In this document: in pieces, positions 1 to 8,647 of the stretch
How positions within the stretch are numbered: the stretch's first letter is position 1
Layout: each line of letters starts with the position of its first letter
Assembly: GCA_016125285.1 (NCBI GenBank)
Contig: WGMA01000006.1
Location: 62,001 to 126,000 of the forward strand
Length of the DNA stretch: 64,000 bases
Origin: Phycisphaera sp.
GTDB lineage: Bacteria > Planctomycetota > Phycisphaerae > Phycisphaerales > Zrk34
Reading direction: 5' to 3'
The notes under the pieces: generated by a model
What the model saw: the letters and a program-made list of their open reading frames with translations, nothing else
Databases searched by the model: none
What the model was told of the DNA's origin: nothing
Made by a program: the position numbers and the translations under genes

Positions 1-1
1 G

Positions 2-652
2 ACGCACAAGCCGCAGCCGTTCGTGCTGGCGGGCCAGACGCTTGCGGTGTCCGTCAAGGTCGATCCGAAGAAGGGCGACTCGGTCAGCGGTGACCTGCAC
101 TACCGCTTCAACGGCGAACCGTACCGGGCCGCGACGCTGCAGCTGCGGGCGAAGGAGCTCTGGGCGATCCTGCCGACCGAGCCGCTGCGTCCCGGCGACA
201 GCGTGGCGTACTACATCGATGTGCTCCAGGGCGATGAGCACCACGCACTCGCTTCGCCGACCTCGCCGTATGTCGTGCCGGTCCTCAGCCGCCTCGACGC
301 GCTGCTCTCGTCGGTACGTGCGAACGCAACGCACGGCTACGCTCACGAGCCGATCGTCATCCGGCTCAACGCGGAGCCAGAAGCCGTCGACTCGGCCATC
401 GTGAACTACACGGTGCCGGGCGTGCCCGGCGAGGTCACCGCCGCGATGACGCAGGTCAGTCCGGGCCAGTTTCGGCTGGACATCCCGGCGCCAGCGGTCA
501 CGCCGGGGCTGTGGACGTGGCGGGTCACGATGCTGGTTGAGGGCAAGCCGTTTCACATGCCCAAGGACGGGCCGGATCGGATGAACATCGTCGCCGCGCC
601 GCGGCGCGCGGCCGACGACGGGCGGTACGACGAGAAGAACAAGCGAGAGTAA
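2..652 (+). CDS. C-terminal part of a secreted-type Ig/Fn3-like protein (5' end outside window)
   Basis: The frame is open at the left edge, so the true start is upstream; an internal GTG at 23 is not a convincing start. About 216 residues are visible. The sequence has alternating beta-strand character with Tyr and Gly rich turns (for example LHYRFNGEPYRAATL and VAYYIDVLQGDEHHALASP), which resembles the beta-sandwich modules that planctomycetes append to large secreted proteins. It ends in a charged tail (DEKNKRE). No catalytic motif is visible. It converges on the ABC permease gene, with only 15 bases between the stop codons. Function unknown; the beta-sandwich reading is an inference from composition. 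Confidence 0.6.
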   Translation, partial: THKPQPFVLAGQTLAVSVKVDPKKGDSVSGDLHYRFNGEPYRAATLQLRAKELWAILPTEPLRPGDSVAYYIDVLQGDEHHALASPTSPYVVPVLSRLDALLSSVRANATHGYAHEPIVIRLNAEPEAVDSAIVNYTVPGVPGEVTAAMTQVSPGQFRLDIPAPAVTPGLWTWRVTMLVEGKPFHMPKDGPDRMNIVAAPRRAADDGRYDEKNKRE

Positions 653-667
653 GCAAGGTGATCGCCG

Positions 668-3600
668 CTACTCGGCACGCAGCGATTCGACGAGGTTGCC
701 GCGCAACGCGGCGATCGTCGCGACGACTGTCCACACCACGCCGCTGACGATCACGAGCCCGAGCATCACGACGATCGGTGTCACGGCGATGTGCTGCCCG
801 GGCGCGCTGAGCGCGGGCCAGATCGCGATGCCCGCCGCGACCACGCCGCACACCAGCCCCAGCATCAGCAACGCCCAGTGCTCGCTGAGCACCAGCCACC
901 GCAGCGTCCCGCCGCGGAAGCCGAGCGAGCGCATCAACGCCAGCTCGCTGCGGCGTTCCAGCACGTTGCGCATCACCACGAGGCCGAGCCCGACGCAGCC
1001 GAGCACGAGCCCGAGGCCGCCGAGGACGCCGAAGATCGTCAGGTACGTGTTCTGGACCTGCAGGAACATCGCCAGCCGCTTCGTCGCGGGCATGGCGTCG
1101 AAGCCGACGTCCGCCAGCGCCCGCTCGAGCGTCGACGAGGTCGCTGCGACCTTGTCGGCCGGGGCGTCGATGAGGAACACGCGGTAGGCGCTGAGCGACG
1201 GGTACCGCCGCTTGAACTGCGTGTCGCTGATCACGAGCCGGCCCTGCAGGATCGAGTCCGTGAGCGTGCCGACGATCACGACGTCGAACGGCTTGCCCGC
1301 CTCGTCGGTGTAGGTGATCGTGTCGCCGATCGACTTGTGCAGGATGTAGGTCGCGGCGTTGCCGTCGACGATCGCCGGGACGGGCTGATCGGGTTGGGCG
1401 TCGTTGGCGGCGAGCAATGCCCAGGGCTTGGAGCCCGAGTTGTCGCCGCGCGTGCCGGAAAACGCGAACGCGTCGCGCTCGGCGAGTTGTGCAGGGTCGA
1501 CGCCAAGCAGGGGCGGTGTCTGCGGCTTGTTGAGGTTGAGGCAGCTGGCGTCGTCGCCGGCGCGGAGCCGCATCGACACGAAGGAGACGCCCGCAACGTC
1601 GTCCTTGTACAGGCCGAACTGGTCGAGGCCGGCCTGCGTGTTGAGGTCGTGGTAGACCGGCAGCGACGACTCGGCGTAGAGCGCGAAGCCGCCCGTGCCG
1701 CTCTGCCGCTCGAGCGCCTCGCCCGACGGGTCCTGCCGGAACGCGTTGATCGACGCGATGAGGAACACGGCGCACGCGAGCATGGACACGGTCGCGAGGC
1801 TGCGTCCGCTGCGCCGCCCGCCGTTGCGCCAGCCTAGGCGTGCGATGGTCGGCGCGGTCGCGGCGTGTGACGACGACGTGCCCGCGCCCGCCGCGCGCAG
1901 CAGCGAGCCGGTGATGCACAGGCCGCCGATCAGCAGCAGTGAGCCGGCGCTGAAAAAACTGCCCGCCAGTTCTTCGCCGTGAGCCCCCGACATCGCCGCG
2001 GCCAAGGCGAACGCGCCCGCGATGCAACCGACGCCGATCCACATGCCCCAACGCCGCTTGCCGCGCTTGCCGTGCGCGGTCTCGAGGCCGAAGCGTGACG
2101 AGAGAAGCGCGCGTGCCGACTGACGCGCCTGCTTGCGCATCGCCCACCACATCGTGCCCACCGCGACCAGCACGCCGGACACCGCTCCGATGATCAGCGT
2201 CATCGACTCGGCGTGATACCGCAGGTCCGTCGTGCCGGCGACGGCGTCGGTCCACAGCGTGCGCAGCGCCCACAGCACCGCCTTCGTATAGCCGACGCCG
2301 AGGCCGAGCCCGATCAGCGAGCCGATCGTCGCCAGCACGCCGCCCTCGAGCAGCCAGAGGCGTCGCACGCGCCTGGGCGTGAACCCGACGGCGAGCAGCG
2401 TGCCGATCTCCGCGCTGCGCTGCTCGACGCCGAACGCGAACAGCAACGCCGTGAGCAGCAGCGCCGCGATCATCAGGAAGAAGCTCAGGCCGATGAACAG
2501 CCCGCCGAAGTCCGTGCCGGAGCCCGACGCGGCCAGCGCCTGATCGCGCACCGGCCGGAAGAACAGGCCGAGCTGCGCGGGGTTGACGGCCTTGCGGATC
2601 GCGGCGGCGATGTCGTCGCGGTTGTGGTCCGCCAGCGGCCAGCGGATCGACGTGACCACGCCGTACGGCGTGCGCCAGTGCGCCTTCGCCCACGCGAGCG
2701 TGACGAACGCCTTGGGCGCGCCGCGGTGGTCGTCCCAGTATTTCTCGTCGGTGTCGCGGATCTTCTTCGTGTCGATCCCGAGGTCGGCCGGCGGCTTCCA
2801 CTGGCCCAGGTCGTCGACGTCGTTGAGCCCGGGCAGGTTCGGCATCAGGTCGCGGTCGCCGCCCGGCGCTTCGTCGGGCACGATCTTCGCGACGGTAAAC
2901 GTTGCGTCTTCCTTCTTGAGCCGGCGCGCCTCGCCGAACACCGAGTAGTTCAGCGTGACCTTGTCGCCCGCGCCGACGCCGAGGTCCTTCGCGAGCCAGT
3001 CCGTGATGACGATCTGATCGTCGGCCAGGTCGCTGTCGGCCGGCACGGTCGAGACCATCGAATACGGCGTGGCCTTGCCGCCGTCGGCACGCAGTTCGTT
3101 GACGAAGTAGGTGACGTAGACACGTCCGCCGGGCGCCGCCTCGGCCGCGCCGGTCGCCAGCGCGGGATCGATGAACACGCGATCGCTGCGCAGATCGATC
3201 ACGCCGCGCTTGGGCAGCTCGCGCAGCTGGGCCTGGATGTCCGGCAGCGTCCACGTCGCTTCCACAGCGGCGTTGGAGACCTCCGCCAGCCGTTCATCGC
3301 GATCCTTGCTGGCGTCCTCGGGCACCGGCAACGCCCCGTCCGCCGCGGCGGCGCTGACGGGCAGCAGCAGCGTGTTGGCGCGGCCGGCCAGGTCGGCACG
3401 GCGTTGCAGCAGCGACAACGACACGAACGCGTTGAACGGCGGGATCTGCTCGGCACGCAGGCTGAAGTTGCCGAACGCGTCGGCGTCGGCGATCGCCTTG
3501 ACGGTCGCGCGGACGGTGAAGGTGTTCGTCGCCTCGTTGCTCATCGGGATGTCGCCGGAGATCGAGCTCGGCTTGGCGATGCGGAGCAGGACGGTGCCGC

Positions 3601-4045
3601 CGGTCGCGACGTCGAGCTGCTCGGCGAGGCGCGGGTTGAGCACGATGTCGTTGTCGCCGAGTTCGATCGCGGCCGTGCCTTCGCCGCCGATCTGCCAGAA
3701 GGCATGCGGCACGCCGATCGTGTGCACCTGGAACGCACGCCGCTCGGCGCCGGGCACGGTGGCGACGGCGGTCAGGTCGAGCGTGGCGACGCCGGCGGTG
3801 GCGCCGGGGTGCGCCGCGACGCGGTCGGCGAGGTCGGCGTTGAAGTAGCGGTCGTTGGTCTGCATGGCGAGCGACACGTCGCCGAGGCGCTGCAGCGCCA
3901 TGTGGCGCAGGCTGTACCGCACCGAGTCGCCGACGACGAGCGCGCCGACGAGCACGGCCGTGGCGATGGCGGCGCCGACGGTCACGCCGAGGTTCGTGCG
4001 CCAGAAGTACGCGAGGCTCCGTTTGACGTAGCAGAGGTTGGTCAT
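668..4045 (-). CDS. ABC transporter permease, duplicated FtsX/MacB type
   Basis: A 1125-residue integral membrane protein. An N-terminal membrane segment (about residues 18-42) is followed by a long extracytoplasmic domain. A first FtsX-like core follows from about residue 520 (GLFIGLSFFLMIAALLLTA and following helices), then a second extracytoplasmic segment and a second FtsX-like core near the C-terminus (LGGLGLVLGCVGLGLVVMRNV). This is the layout of large FtsX permeases, which move lipids, lipoproteins or hydrophobic products across the envelope. The ATPase gene lies just upstream in the same direction, so the two should form one transporter. No good ribosome site precedes ATG 4045. The substrate is unknown; because the upstream genes look biosynthetic, export of their product is a reasonable guess. 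Confidence 0.9.
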   Translation of the reverse strand: MTNLCYVKRSLAYFWRTNLGVTVGAAIATAVLVGALVVGDSVRYSLRHMALQRLGDVSLAMQTNDRYFNADLADRVAAHPGATAGVATLDLTAVATVPGAERRAFQVHTIGVPHAFWQIGGEGTAAIELGDNDIVLNPRLAEQLDVATGGTVLLRIAKPSSISGDIPMSNEATNTFTVRATVKAIADADAFGNFSLRAEQIPPFNAFVSLSLLQRRADLAGRANTLLLPVSAAAADGALPVPEDASKDRDERLAEVSNAAVEATWTLPDIQAQLRELPKRGVIDLRSDRVFIDPALATGAAEAAPGGRVYVTYFVNELRADGGKATPYSMVSTVPADSDLADDQIVITDWLAKDLGVGAGDKVTLNYSVFGEARRLKKEDATFTVAKIVPDEAPGGDRDLMPNLPGLNDVDDLGQWKPPADLGIDTKKIRDTDEKYWDDHRGAPKAFVTLAWAKAHWRTPYGVVTSIRWPLADHNRDDIAAAIRKAVNPAQLGLFFRPVRDQALAASGSGTDFGGLFIGLSFFLMIAALLLTALLFAFGVEQRSAEIGTLLAVGFTPRRVRRLWLLEGGVLATIGSLIGLGLGVGYTKAVLWALRTLWTDAVAGTTDLRYHAESMTLIIGAVSGVLVAVGTMWWAMRKQARQSARALLSSRFGLETAHGKRGKRRWGMWIGVGCIAGAFALAAAMSGAHGEELAGSFFSAGSLLLIGGLCITGSLLRAAGAGTSSSHAATAPTIARLGWRNGGRRSGRSLATVSMLACAVFLIASINAFRQDPSGEALERQSGTGGFALYAESSLPVYHDLNTQAGLDQFGLYKDDVAGVSFVSMRLRAGDDASCLNLNKPQTPPLLGVDPAQLAERDAFAFSGTRGDNSGSKPWALLAANDAQPDQPVPAIVDGNAATYILHKSIGDTITYTDEAGKPFDVVIVGTLTDSILQGRLVISDTQFKRRYPSLSAYRVFLIDAPADKVAATSSTLERALADVGFDAMPATKRLAMFLQVQNTYLTIFGVLGGLGLVLGCVGLGLVVMRNVLERRSELALMRSLGFRGGTLRWLVLSEHWALLMLGLVCGVVAAGIAIWPALSAPGQHIAVTPIVVMLGLVIVSGVVWTVVATIAALRGNLVESLRAE

Positions 4046-4082
4046 GAGCTCGGATCGCTGCAGGGCCGCAAGCGGCGGTGGG

Positions 4083-4778
4083 TCAGGCGTTGGTGGTGGC
4101 GAGGCGGGCGTCGCGGAGTTCGAAGCGTCGGGCCATGCGCTCGGCGAGGTCGACGGCGTGTGTCACGGTGATGAGCGTGACGCCTTCCTCGCGGTTGAGC
4201 TCGACGAGCAGGTCGGCGAGGTTGACCGACGCGGCGTGGTCGAGCGAGCCGGTCGGCTCATCGGCCAGCAGCAGCGCGGGCTGGTTGATCAACGCTCGCA
4301 CGACCGCGACACGCTGACGCTGTCCGCCGGACAACGCGCCGGGGCGATGGTCGAGCCGGTCGGACAGCCCGACGCGTTCGAGCAGCCGGCGGGCGCGCGT
4401 GTCGTCGTCCGGCGTCGTGCCGCGCACGAGCGTGGGGATCAGCACGTTCTCCAGCACGGTGCACTGCGGCAGCAGGTGGTGCGACTGAAAGATAAAGCCG
4501 ATACGCGTGTTGCGGATCGCGGCGAGCTGCTTGTCGTCGAGGGTGGCCAGGTCCTGCCCCTCGAGCCAGACGTGACCGGCGGTGGGGCGGTCGAGCGTGC
4601 CGATGATGTTCAGCAGCGTGCTCTTGCCCGAGCCGCTCGGCCCGACGATCGCCATCGATTCGCCGGCCTCGACGACGAGGTCGACGCCGTTCAGCACGAG
4701 GCCGTCGTCGCCGGGGTCGTCGCCGTAGTGAAAGCAGACGCCTTCGAGTTTCAGCAGCGGTGTTTGATTGTCGCTCAT
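4083..4778 (-). CDS. ABC transporter ATP-binding protein, LolD/MacB type
   Basis: A 231-residue ATPase with every expected motif: Walker A GPSGSGKS at residues 46-53, Q-loop Gln 98, signature LSGGQ at 149-153, Walker B LLLADEP at 169-175 and a switch His near 208. The ATG at 4778 overlaps the TGA of the upstream PaaK-like ligase as ATGA, which implies translational coupling; an in-frame ATG at 4790 would overlap further and is less likely. It is followed by the FtsX permease, so the pair is an exporter of the MacB/LolCDE class. The overlap with a biosynthetic enzyme ties the transporter to that pathway. Confidence 0.95.
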   Translation of the reverse strand: MSDNQTPLLKLEGVCFHYGDDPGDDGLVLNGVDLVVEAGESMAIVGPSGSGKSTLLNIIGTLDRPTAGHVWLEGQDLATLDDKQLAAIRNTRIGFIFQSHHLLPQCTVLENVLIPTLVRGTTPDDDTRARRLLERVGLSDRLDHRPGALSGGQRQRVAVVRALINQPALLLADEPTGSLDHAASVNLADLLVELNREEGVTLITVTHAVDLAERMARRFELRDARLATTNA

Positions 4779-6052
4779 GTCCTGATCCACCGTTTGGCTT
4801 TGAGTTCGAACCGGGGCAGCGTGTCGACGACGGTGACCGGCACGCGGAGGCTCAACGCGTCGCGGATCGCGTGCGCGACCCGATGTCCGAGGTCGGCGTG
4901 ACTCTCGCCGTTCGTCGGCTCGACCTCGATGGACAGTTCCGTCATTGACCCGCTCGTATCAACCGTCACGCGGTACTCGGCGACGCCTTCGCATCCGCGC
5001 ACGATCTGGTCGACCGCCGAGGGAAACACGTTGACGCCGCGCACGAGGATCATGTCGTCCGCCCGCGCGAGGATGCCGCCGTCGAGCGCGAGGTGCGGCC
5101 CGCTGCCGGGCTCGCCCGTCGTCTCGTCGACATACACCACGCGGACCAGGTCCCCTGTGCGATACCGCAGGATAGGCGAACCGGCACGCCCAAGCGTCGT
5201 GAGCACCAGTTCGCCGATCACGCCGGGCCCGACCGGCTGGCCCGTCGCCGGTTCGATCACCTCGGCGAGGTACGACGACTCGATCACACGCAGCGTGCCC
5301 GGGCGGCGGGGGTGCTCGTACGTCACGGGGCCGATCTCTGTCATGCCGTGGTGATCGAACACGCGAGCGCCGCCCCAGCGGTCGGCGATGTGCCGACGCG
5401 TCGCTGGCACCGATGCGCCGGGCTCGCCCGCGGCGATGATCACGCGGACCTTCATCGCGGCCAGATCGATCCCTTCCTGCTCGGCGACCTCGGCGAGGTG
5501 GATCGCGTACGTCGGCGTGCAGCACAGCACCGTCACGTCGTTGTCACGCATCAGCTGAAGCCGCGCCGCGGTGCTCATCCCGCCGCCGGGGATGCACATG
5601 CAGCCGACCTGCTGCGCCGACTCGAAGCCGGTCCAGAACCCGAGGAACGGCCCGAACGAGAACGCGAAGAACGCGCGGTCGCTCGCGGTCACGCCCGCGG
5701 CTCGCAGCACGTGACCCCAGTTGCCGAGCATCCACTCCCAGCTCTCGGCTGTGTCGAGCCATCGCATCGGCACGCCGGTGGTGCCGCTGGTCTGGTGGTA
5801 GCGCACGTAGCGGTCGAGCGGGTACGTGAGGTTGGCGCCGTAGGGCGGGTGTTGCTGTTGATCGTCGACCAGTTCGTGCTTGAACGTGAACGGCATCACC
5901 GCGGTGAACGTGGCGAGCGAGTCGACGTCACCGGTGATCCCCGCCCGTTCGAGGCGCGGTTGGTAGAACCGATTGCCACCGCGCAGCTCGCGCAGCAGGG
6001 CGTTGAGCCTGGCGAGTTGGTCGGCCTCGATTGTCGCGCGGGCGTCGGTCAT
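4775..6052 (-). CDS. PaaK-like AMP-forming acyl/aryl-CoA ligase
   Basis: A 425-residue member of the phenylacetate-CoA ligase branch of the adenylate-forming superfamily. The P-loop-like motif QTSGTTGVP is at residues 87-95, the adenine-binding region HHGMTEIGPV at 234-243 and YRTGD at 297-301. Such enzymes activate carboxylic acids, often aromatic ones, to the CoA thioester through an acyl-adenylate. Five bases separate its start from the stop of the upstream membrane protein, and its stop overlaps the ATPase start, so it sits inside a compact operon. A thioesterase and a chorismate-lyase-like gene nearby make an aromatic acid an attractive substrate, but substrate identity is inference. Confidence 0.88.
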   Translation of the reverse strand: MTDARATIEADQLARLNALLRELRGGNRFYQPRLERAGITGDVDSLATFTAVMPFTFKHELVDDQQQHPPYGANLTYPLDRYVRYHQTSGTTGVPMRWLDTAESWEWMLGNWGHVLRAAGVTASDRAFFAFSFGPFLGFWTGFESAQQVGCMCIPGGGMSTAARLQLMRDNDVTVLCCTPTYAIHLAEVAEQEGIDLAAMKVRVIIAAGEPGASVPATRRHIADRWGGARVFDHHGMTEIGPVTYEHPRRPGTLRVIESSYLAEVIEPATGQPVGPGVIGELVLTTLGRAGSPILRYRTGDLVRVVYVDETTGEPGSGPHLALDGGILARADDMILVRGVNVFPSAVDQIVRGCEGVAEYRVTVDTSGSMTELSIEVEPTNGESHADLGHRVAHAIRDALSLRVPVTVVDTLPRFELKAKRWIRT

Positions 6053-6057
6053 GACGC

Positions 6058-6687
6058 TTACTTGCTGTCGGGCGTGGCGGTCGTCGCGGGTTCCGCGGCG
6101 GGTGCGTCGGTCGGTGCGGCGCCGCCCGTTGCCGACTCGACCTGCGGCGCGGCCGCCGCGCCGGGCTTCTTCGGTCCGGGCTTGTAGTACGTCACCATCC
6201 CCGCGCCGATCACCGCGACGAAGATGCCCGCCCAGAACAGCGGGTGGATCGAACCCCAGCCCGACTTGGGCGGGTGGAACGCCAACGCGACCACGGCGTT
6301 AACGATCGGCGCCCCGGCGAAGACGACGCACATGACGACCGGGATCATCCACGGCCGCGTGCCGACCGAGCCCATCGCCGACAGCACGAAGAACGCGCCG
6401 AACGCGCCGAGCGTGCCGGCCACCAGCGAGAGCAAGATGCCCTTCGACGGGAACGCCCACGACGCGCCGCCGACGCCCATCAGCACCGCCGGCGCGAGGA
6501 TCGCCACGATCACGTAGGCCACGCCCACGAAGATGTACGCCTTGTAGCGGGAGTAAGGGTCGGACGAGCCGCCCATCTCAACGCTCGCGGCGTGCATCGC
6601 CACGCCGTAGCAGCCCCAGAACACCACCACCAGCAGCGCGAACAACAGCCACATCATGTTGCTTTGCGGAGTCGCAGAATCGGGCAT
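6058..6687 (-). CDS. Small multi-span membrane protein, half-DMT-transporter-like
   Basis: A 209-residue protein with about five hydrophobic helices (residues 11-32, 48-70, 80-105, 115-137, 150-168) and a hydrophilic Pro/Ala-rich cytoplasmic-type tail of about 40 residues. The spacing and the GVGGASWAF and GAFGAFFVLSAMGSVG segments recall one half of an EamA/GRP-type drug/metabolite transporter. An AAGGAAG Shine-Dalgarno precedes ATG 6687. It lies between the thioesterase and the PaaK-like ligase in the same direction. A transport role is possible but the family assignment is weak; a scaffold or hypothetical membrane protein cannot be excluded. Confidence 0.75.
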   Translation of the reverse strand: MPDSATPQSNMMWLLFALLVVVFWGCYGVAMHAASVEMGGSSDPYSRYKAYIFVGVAYVIVAILAPAVLMGVGGASWAFPSKGILLSLVAGTLGAFGAFFVLSAMGSVGTRPWMIPVVMCVVFAGAPIVNAVVALAFHPPKSGWGSIHPLFWAGIFVAVIGAGMVTYYKPGPKKPGAAAAPQVESATGGAAPTDAPAAEPATTATPDSK

Positions 6688-6764
6688 GACATCACTTCCT
6701 TTTCGTTAGGGTCTCTCGTGGATCGGCGGGTCCGGGCTTTCGGCCGCCCGCCGGATCGGTCATC

Positions 6765-7217
6765 TTAGGACGGTTCGAGCGCCTCACGCGGCGCGGAAAC
6801 AAGTTGTTCGGTGATCTGCGGCGGGATCGCCACCGCCGACATGCCGCCGTCGGCGTTACGCTGCGTGCACACGGTCGTCAACGCGCCGCGCGCTACCGGC
6901 GTGCGGCCGCCGTCGCTGACCTTCGTGAAGAAGAAGTCGAGCAGCAGCGCCTTGTTACGCACCTCGCGCACCACCACGCGCACCTCGACCAGGTCCTCGA
7001 ACCGCAGCGGCGACGTGTAGTCGCACTCGGCGCGGACACGCGGCCAGCCGAAGTGCACGCCGTCGACGTTCGTCGCGACCGACAGGCCGACCGCGCGGAA
7101 CAGGTCGTGTTCGGCCGACTCCATGTAGCGGAAAAACTGCGAGAAGTGCACGATCCCCGCCATGTCGGTCTCGGAGAACTCGACCCGCCGCGTGATGGTG
7201 TGTTCGTATTTCGACAT
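6765..7217 (-). CDS. Hotdog-fold acyl-CoA thioesterase, 4-hydroxybenzoyl-CoA thioesterase type
   Basis: About 150 residues with the 4HBT signature: an acidic residue in VEFSETDMAGIVHFSQFFRY (the ETDMAGIVHF segment matches the catalytic helix of YbgC/4-hydroxybenzoyl-CoA thioesterases), followed by the FEDLVEVRVVV strand. It hydrolyses acyl- or aroyl-CoA thioesters. Two starts are possible: ATG 7217, used here because the fold begins right after it, or GTG 7253, which overlaps the upstream glycosyltransferase stop as GTGA and would add 12 residues. Its neighbours are a PaaK-like ligase and a chorismate-lyase-like gene, so its natural substrate could be an aromatic CoA ester made in the same pathway. 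Confidence 0.85.
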   Translation of the reverse strand: MSKYEHTITRRVEFSETDMAGIVHFSQFFRYMESAEHDLFRAVGLSVATNVDGVHFGWPRVRAECDYTSPLRFEDLVEVRVVVREVRNKALLLDFFFTKVSDGGRTPVARGALTTVCTQRNADGGMSAVAIPPQITEQLVSAPREALEPS

Positions 7218-7249
7218 GGTTGTCGGTCGTCGGGCGCCGGGCGCGGCGA

Positions 7250-8575
7250 TCACCGTCCTGTGACCTGCTCCTCGGCTGCGGGGGTGGTGGGGTTGTTCTT
7301 GCCCTCGAACACGTCGAGCACTTCGCGGGCCATCCGCTCGACGGTGAAGTGGCTGTGCACGCGCTCGCGCGCCGCCGTCGCCATCGATTTCATCTCGTCA
7401 TATCGCAGCAGCGCGATCTCCAATGCGTCGGCCAGCGCCTCGGCGTTGTCCGGCTCGCAGAGGATACCGCCGTGCAGGCCCTCGACCAGCTCGACAAACG
7501 CGGCGCACCGCGGCTGCACCACCGGCACCCCCGACGCCAGCGCCTCGATGATGTACAGCCCGAACGACTCGCCGTACGTCGCCGGCACCGACAGCACCGA
7601 CACCTCGCGCAGGAACCGCTGCTTGTCCTCGTGACTCACGTTCGGCAGCCACTCCACGTCGCCCGCGCAGCCCGCCCGGTCCAACTGCTCGCACAGCTGC
7701 TGCACGTACGACTCGTCCTCCTTCGTCTGGCTGCCCGCCACCCGGAGCCGCAGCCCCGGCACGCGGTCGCGCGACTTGAGCACGATGAACGCCTCGACCA
7801 GCGTCGCCAGACCCTTGCCGTGACACATCCGCGCTAAAAACCCTACGGCGTGCGGGCTCGGCGGCGTCTCCGCAGGCTCGTATCCCGCGAGGTTGATCCC
7901 GTTGAGCACCACGTGCATCCGCTCGTCGGGCACCTTCATCCGCTCGCCCATCACGTCGCCGTAATACCTGCTCACCGCGATGAACGCGTCGACGTCCGCC
8001 GCACGCGTCGCCAGCTCGTCCCAGCACTGCGTGCGGTACGGCTCGATCAGCGTGTCGAGGAACGCGTCCTCGCCCGACAGCGTGCACACCACGCGGCACT
8101 TGAGCTCCTGCTTGATCCGACGCGCCAGCCCGAGCAGCAGAGCGTTCGACAGGCACACCACGTCGATCGGCCCCTGCTCTTCGAGCCACTCGATCAGCTT
8201 CGTCAGCTCCTTATTCTGCCGCCCATGCTCGCCCTGCAGCATCGACATCGTCAGCTCGCCCAGCTCGCGGGCGCTGGTCATGCTTGCCTTGTCCGCGGCC
8301 CAGCGCAGCAGGCCGTGGTTGTCGAGCATGTGGTCGACCCAGCCGGGCGTATGGCGGAACAGCGACGACTTCTGCTGCAGGTACACGTTGATGCCGCCGA
8401 AGAACAGCGGCGTGCCGTGCACCTCCGACGGCTCGTCAACCACGTGCGGCAGGTACAGCGGGATCATCAGCACGTCATGGCCCATCTCCCGCAGCGTGTG
8501 CACGAGCGCGTTGTCGCGCATGCAGTTGCCGCAGTAGAAGTTGCCGGTGCCGGGTGTAAGCTGAACGATTCGCAT
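7250..8575 (-). CDS. Glycosyltransferase family 4-like (GT-B)
   Basis: A 441-residue GT-B glycosyltransferase. The N-terminal Rossmann half begins MRIVQLTPGTGNFYCGNCMRDNALV. The C-terminal half carries the nucleotide-sugar-binding region with an E-x7-E element (ESFGLYIIE) followed by ASGVPVV, diagnostic of GT4-type retaining enzymes. Cytoplasmic, no membrane segment. The stop overlaps the alternative GTG start of the thioesterase gene, and the flavoprotein gene ends 72 bases upstream, all in one direction. It probably glycosylates a lipid or the product of the surrounding cluster; the acceptor and donor cannot be read from the sequence. Confidence 0.9.
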   Translation of the reverse strand: MRIVQLTPGTGNFYCGNCMRDNALVHTLREMGHDVLMIPLYLPHVVDEPSEVHGTPLFFGGINVYLQQKSSLFRHTPGWVDHMLDNHGLLRWAADKASMTSARELGELTMSMLQGEHGRQNKELTKLIEWLEEQGPIDVVCLSNALLLGLARRIKQELKCRVVCTLSGEDAFLDTLIEPYRTQCWDELATRAADVDAFIAVSRYYGDVMGERMKVPDERMHVVLNGINLAGYEPAETPPSPHAVGFLARMCHGKGLATLVEAFIVLKSRDRVPGLRLRVAGSQTKEDESYVQQLCEQLDRAGCAGDVEWLPNVSHEDKQRFLREVSVLSVPATYGESFGLYIIEALASGVPVVQPRCAAFVELVEGLHGGILCEPDNAEALADALEIALLRYDEMKSMATAARERVHSHFTVERMAREVLDVFEGKNNPTTPAAEEQVTGR

Positions 8576-8647
8576 GGGTCGTTCGTCGTCCGTGGGGTCG
8601 TTTCGCGTCGGGTGGGGCGTCGCTCGGGGTGACGGTTCGTGCCTGGT

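Noticed and set aside
525-3254. Very long open frame on the minus strand, in another frame of the ABC permease gene
   Set aside because: Arg/Ala-rich shadow sequence without domains; the 1125-residue permease frame has membrane helices and family motifs.
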